Shown: piece after piece, positions 7,473 to 9,743 of the stretch | Layout: the number at the start of each line of letters is the position of its first letter | How positions within the stretch are numbered: position 1 is the stretch's first letter | Assembly: GCA_050115015.1 (NCBI GenBank) | Contig: JASFRI010000145.1 | Coordinates: forward strand, 1 to 9,743 | Length of the DNA stretch: 9,743 nt | Direction of reading: 5' to 3' | From: JASFRI01 sp050115015 | GTDB lineage: Bacteria > Acidobacteriota > Polarisedimenticolia > CBDVAL01 | The notes under the pieces: generated by a model | Database searches by the model: none | The model's input: only the letters and a program-made list of their open reading frames with translations | Told to the model about the DNA's origin: nothing | Program-made: the position numbers and the translations under genes

Positions 7473-8195
7473 ATGAACGGGACGCTGCGGAACGTCGTCA
7501 TCGCCGGCGCGTTCCTCGTCGGGCTGAGCGCCGTGGCGGCGACGCTGATCCTGGCCGGAGCCCTCGCCTGGGAGGTCAGCGAATTGCGGGATCTGAGCGC
7601 GGGCCTGACCGACCTGCACTCGACGTTCGTGGACCAGTTCATCGACGCGGGGTACGAGCACCCCGGGCTCGACCCCGACGATCCGCTCCTGTCCACCCGC
7701 AAGATCCTCCTCGGGACCGACGTGAACGCCTGGACCTCGAACGACGTCGTCGCGCGCCTCCTGTACCTGGACGCCCTCGACCCCACCCGTCCCATCGATC
7801 TCTACATCTCGACCCAGGGAGGATGGGCGGACAACGCGTTCACGATCATCGACGCCATGCGGCTGATCGAGGCACCGGTGAACACCTGGGCCATCGGCGG
7901 GTGCTACTCGTCAGGGGCGCTGATCCTCGCTGCGGGGACCGGGCGCCGCCTCGCCACGGAGGACGCCATCCTCATGGTGCACGCGAACCTGACGGACTCG
8001 ACGGAGGAGTACTCGTTCGAACGGATCGACCGGGCCCGCTACGAGAGCGTCTGGCGGCAGGTCACCGAGCTGCCCGAGAGCTGGTTCCCGATGACGGAGG
8101 ACCGGTCCTATTACCTCACGGCGGAGGAGGCCTTGCGGTTCCGGGTCGTGGACGAGGTGGTACCCACCTGGCCGGAGGAGGTGCCGGCGCCGTGA
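7473..8195 (+). CDS. Membrane-anchored ClpP-fold serine peptidase
   Basis: 240 aa. Residues 8-33 form a single N-terminal membrane anchor, followed by about 40 residues of linker and then a ClpP-type core from about residue 74. Conserved ClpP features are RKILLGTDVNAWTSNDVVARLLYLDA, PIDLYISTQGG (oxyanion glycines), GGCYSSGALILAAG with the nucleophile Ser146, ILMVHANL with His170, and LTAEEALRFRVVDEVV at the end. The third triad residue is unclear: gap-free alignment puts Ser211 where ClpP has Asp, while Asp210 sits one position earlier. In the family, ClpP is a soluble barrel fed by ClpX or ClpA; this protein instead has a membrane helix and no N-terminal axial-loop segment, so it more likely cuts membrane or envelope substrates without an ATPase (inference). 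No Clp ATPase lies nearby. Ribosome site GGGGGA; 21 bp after the preceding gene. Confidence 0.87.
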   Translation: MNGTLRNVVIAGAFLVGLSAVAATLILAGALAWEVSELRDLSAGLTDLHSTFVDQFIDAGYEHPGLDPDDPLLSTRKILLGTDVNAWTSNDVVARLLYLDALDPTRPIDLYISTQGGWADNAFTIIDAMRLIEAPVNTWAIGGCYSSGALILAAGTGRRLATEDAILMVHANLTDSTEEYSFERIDRARYESVWRQVTELPESWFPMTEDRSYYLTAEEALRFRVVDEVVPTWPEEVPAP

Positions 8196-8217
8196 GTCCC
8201 TCGAGCGAGGGAGACAA

Positions 8218-8619
8218 ATGACGCGAAGGAGCGTCCACAGCGGCAGCCCCTGGGAGCGATCGGTGGCCTACTGCCGGGCGAAGCGCGTCGGGGGGATGAT
8301 CGTCGTGTCGGGAACCGTGGCCGCGGATGCGGAGGGGGCGGTGATCGCGCCGGGGGACGTCCACGGCCAGGCCCGCGCCGCGCTCGAGAAGATCGAGCGG
8401 GCGCTCGGCGAGCTCGGGGCGACCCTGTCCGACGTGGTCCGGACGCGGACCTACCTCACCGACATGTCCCGGTTCGAGGAGTTCGGCCGCGCGCACCGCG
8501 AGGTCTTCGAGGGGATCGACCCGGCGGCCACCTGCGTCGAGGTCTCCCGACTGGTGGGGCCGGAGTTCCTCGTGGAGATCGAGGTGGACGCGGTGGTCGG
8601 GGAGCCGGACCGCCCGTGA
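8218..8619 (+). CDS. RidA/YjgF/YER057c/UK114-family protein lacking the canonical arginine
   Basis: 133 aa, the normal length of a Rid-family trimer subunit. Family marks are SGSPWE...YCRAKRVGGMIVVSGT at residues 8-33, QARAALEKIERALGELGATLSDVVRTRTYLTDM at 51-83, and CVEVSRLVGPEFLVEIEVDAV at 106-126. Classical RidA hydrolyses reactive enamine/imine intermediates using an arginine in the sequence PARSC; here the matching sequence is PAATC, with Ala104 in place of that arginine. This puts it among the Rid subfamilies that lack the arginine, for which enamine deaminase activity is not established. Its stop overlaps the GTG start of the TrpF-like gene (GTGA), so the two are probably translationally coupled. 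It follows the ClpP-like gene by 22 bp with a GAGGGAG ribosome site. Confidence 0.92.
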   Translation: MTRRSVHSGSPWERSVAYCRAKRVGGMIVVSGTVAADAEGAVIAPGDVHGQARAALEKIERALGELGATLSDVVRTRTYLTDMSRFEEFGRAHREVFEGIDPAATCVEVSRLVGPEFLVEIEVDAVVGEPDRP

Positions 8620-9338
8620 CCCGTCCCCCGGAGCCGTTCCGGGAGTTCGTCCAGATCGCCGGCATCGCCGATCTCGAGGAGGCGCGGCTCCTCGTGGCGT
8701 GCGGCGTCCGGTACCTCGGGTTCCCGCTGCGGCTCCCCGTCCACCGGGAGGACCTTCCGGAGGCCGAGGCAGCGGCGGTCGTCCGTGCCATCCAGCCGCC
8801 CGCGTACGGTGTCGCCATCACCTACGAGGACGACGCACGGGAGATCGCGGCGCTTCTGGAGTTGCTGGGGGCGTCGATCGTGCAGTTGCACGGGGAGATC
8901 GAACCGGGGGAGCTGGTGCGGCTCCGACGCCTGCGTCCCGGGGTCCGGATCATCAAGAGCCTGGTGGTGGCGAAGGACAATCGTGAGACGCTGCGACTCG
9001 CCGCACGCGATCTGGCGGCGCTCGTCGACGCCTTCATCACGGACACCTTCGACCCGTCCACCGGGGCCAGCGGCGCCACGGGAAAGACCCATGACTGGTC
9101 CGTCAGCCGCGAGCTGGTCCTTGCGTCGCCGCGGCCGATCATCCTCGCCGGGGGGCTGACCCCGGAGAACGTGCGGGAGGCGATCCTCACCGTCGGGCCG
9201 GCGGGGGTCGACGCCCATACCGGCGTCGAGGGACCCGACGGCCGCAAGGACGCCGCCCGGGTGCGTCGCTTCCTGGCGGAGGCGCGCGAGGGAATCCGGG
9301 TGCTGCGGGCCTCGGCGAACGGTCCCGCCGGCCGCTAG
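8616..9338 (+). CDS. TrpF-like (phosphoribosylanthranilate isomerase fold) TIM-barrel protein with substituted catalytic Cys
   Basis: 240 aa, GTG start overlapping the RidA-family stop by four bases. The TrpF fold is clear from IVQLHGEIEPGEL (88-100), FITDTFDPSTGASGATGKTHDW (140-161; Asp143 at the place of the TrpF acid), IILAGGLTPENVREAI (175-190) and GVDAHTGVEGPDGRKD (197-212). The last two are the phosphate-binding loops of the barrel. However, TrpF normally starts with KICG, whose Cys is the general base, and here it is QIAG (13-16) with Ala15. The usual SSGVE is HTGVE. The protein also has a distinctive GVRYLGFPLRLPVHREDL block (30-47). No other trp gene is present. It therefore probably uses a phosphorylated ligand but does a reaction other than, or more than, PRA isomerisation. 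Automatic annotation would call it trpF; I do not assign that symbol. Confidence 0.85.
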   Translation: MTRPPEPFREFVQIAGIADLEEARLLVACGVRYLGFPLRLPVHREDLPEAEAAAVVRAIQPPAYGVAITYEDDAREIAALLELLGASIVQLHGEIEPGELVRLRRLRPGVRIIKSLVVAKDNRETLRLAARDLAALVDAFITDTFDPSTGASGATGKTHDWSVSRELVLASPRPIILAGGLTPENVREAILTVGPAGVDAHTGVEGPDGRKDAARVRRFLAEAREGIRVLRASANGPAGR

Positions 9339-9353
9339 TGCGATCGAAGCCTC

Positions 9354-9367
9354 CCGGCGCACGCCGG
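9354..9367. other. Short GC hairpin 1 downstream of the TrpF-like gene
   Basis: CCGGC, loop GCAC, GCCGG; a perfect 5-bp stem 16 bases after the stop. No T-run follows, so it is not a classic intrinsic terminator. Short perfect stems are common by chance at this GC content. Confidence 0.3.
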
Positions 9368-9381
9368 TGGATGCACCCGGT

Positions 9382-9397
9382 CGAGCCGGACGGCTCG
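9382..9397 (+). terminator. Weak candidate terminator hairpin
   Basis: CGAGCC, loop GGAC, GGCTCG; a perfect 6-bp stem 44 bases after the last stop of the plus-strand operon. There is no downstream T-tract, so it could be a stabilising 3' hairpin or chance. It is the best stem close to the operon end. Confidence 0.25.
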
Positions 9398-9489
9398 CGG
9401 CAAGAAGAGCCCCTGGGCGAAAACGGCCCCGGAATCCCTGCAAGCCCAGGCCGGTCAACCCATCCCATGGTCCGACACCGCCGTCTCCC

Positions 9490-9507
9490 CCGGCCTCGAC
9501 GGGCCGG
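9490..9507. other. GC hairpin 3
   Basis: CCGGCC, loop TCGACG, GGCCGG; a perfect 6-bp inverted repeat about 30 bases before the AT-rich island. Its role is unknown and it could be chance at this base composition. Confidence 0.3.
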
Positions 9508-9536
9508 CTGTCAGGGATCGGCATTCGATCCTGCGA

Positions 9537-9562
9537 ATAGATCTATATGGAATTGAATTCAA
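9537..9562. promoter_or_regulatory. Two adjacent perfect 10-bp palindromes in an AT-rich island (candidate operator)
   Basis: ATAGATCTAT (9537-9546) and TTGAATTCAA (9553-9562) are both perfect palindromes, six bases apart, so their centres are 16 bp apart. They lie in a 38-base stretch (9536-9573) with 29 A/T bases, which contrasts sharply with the rest of the window. Paired dyads of this size upstream of a promoter are typical of regulator-binding sites. No specific regulator can be named. Confidence 0.4.
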
Positions 9563-9572
9563 ATGCAAACTA

Positions 9573-9601
9573 TTGACGCCTACGCCCTTCGCGGATAGCC
9601 T
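9573..9601 (+). promoter_or_regulatory. Weak candidate promoter at the edge of the AT-rich island
   Basis: TTGACG (9573-9578) is a five-of-six -35 match, followed after 17 bases by TAGCCT (9596-9601), a three-of-six -10 match. It would read rightward out of the window. The -10 is poor, so this is only suggestive; the position directly after the AT-rich palindromes is the main support. Confidence 0.3.
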
Positions 9602-9743
9602 CTTCCCAGCATCATCCCCGCAACAGCCGGCGCGACGGTACGATGCAGGATCCCGTGCCCAGCGACCGGTGACCTGCGGCGGATGACGGGAGGCCGGGCA
9701 GTTCCGGATCGAGGGATGAGGCCACGCTCGGGGCCAGCCGCTT

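Larger units (their letters stand above)
9339..9743. other. Gene-free right end of the window
   Basis: No convincing coding frame is found on either strand over these 405 bp. The open frames there are short, lack ribosome sites and have no recognisable domain. The stretch holds three short GC hairpins (9354-9367, 9382-9397, 9490-9507) and an AT-rich island (9536-9573) in otherwise very GC-rich DNA. No tRNA-like cloverleaf was recognised. It is most likely the 3' region of the plus-strand operon followed by control sequence for a gene beyond the edge. Confidence 0.6.

Noticed and set aside
8616..9338. Plain trpF of a tryptophan operon
   Set aside because: The catalytic Cys of KICG is replaced by Ala, no other trp gene is nearby, and the partner is a Rid-family gene.
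9338..9556. 72-codon frame after the TrpF-like gene
   Set aside because: It has no ribosome site, no recognisable domain and a composition like non-coding GC-rich DNA, and it runs into the AT-rich island.
9683..9743. Possible start of a gene running off the right edge
   Set aside because: Only about 20 codons are visible from the ATG at 9683, with no clear ribosome site, so it cannot be supported, though an off-window gene remains possible.
1..9743. CRISPR array, insertion sequence, transposase or phage genes
   Set aside because: I saw no regularly spaced short repeats, no terminal inverted repeats and no mobile-element protein. The only clear repeat is the in-gene tetrahaem duplication.

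Overview
The window is a high-GC, gene-dense bacterial segment. Codon third positions are almost always G or C, and no frameshifts are visible. The gene families (an HzsA-related haem propeller, an FG-GAP/ASPIC-UnbV protein, multihaem cytochromes and a two-component-regulator-type propeller) are typical of Acidobacteriota, Planctomycetota-like, Eisenbacteria-like or deltaproteobacterial-type genomes. The sequence alone does not settle the phylum.

Left two thirds, minus strand (6836 down to 1): one tightly packed operon of four exported proteins. In transcription order these are a 601-aa HzsA-related propeller with two haem-binding motifs (6836-5031), a 539-aa seven-repeat FG-GAP protein with an ASPIC/UnbV tail (5034-3415), a 950-aa decahaem fusion (3418-566) and a sensor-type propeller cut by the left edge (547-1). 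The first two junctions are ATGA overlaps and the third gap is 18 bp. All four proteins start with a signal peptide and all four are built on, or carry, a beta-propeller. Together they hold 12 candidate c-type haem sites. The decahaem protein consists of two copies of a tetrahaem c554-like module with identical haem spacing, a YVTN-type propeller and a MauG/cytochrome-c-peroxidase-like dihaem domain. The likely theme is periplasmic or cell-surface redox chemistry with an unknown substrate.

Right third, plus strand (6975-9338): a divergent, closely spaced set of four genes. They encode a small four-helix membrane protein (DUF4199-like), a membrane-anchored ClpP-fold serine peptidase, a RidA/YjgF-family protein lacking the usual arginine, and a TrpF-like TIM barrel lacking the usual catalytic cysteine. 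The last two overlap by 4 bp and probably act on a common small-molecule problem.

The two transcription units diverge from a 138-bp spacer (6837-6974). The final 405 bp (9339-9743) has no convincing gene. It holds three short GC hairpins and one striking AT-rich island with two 10-bp perfect palindromes, probably a control region for something beyond the right edge.
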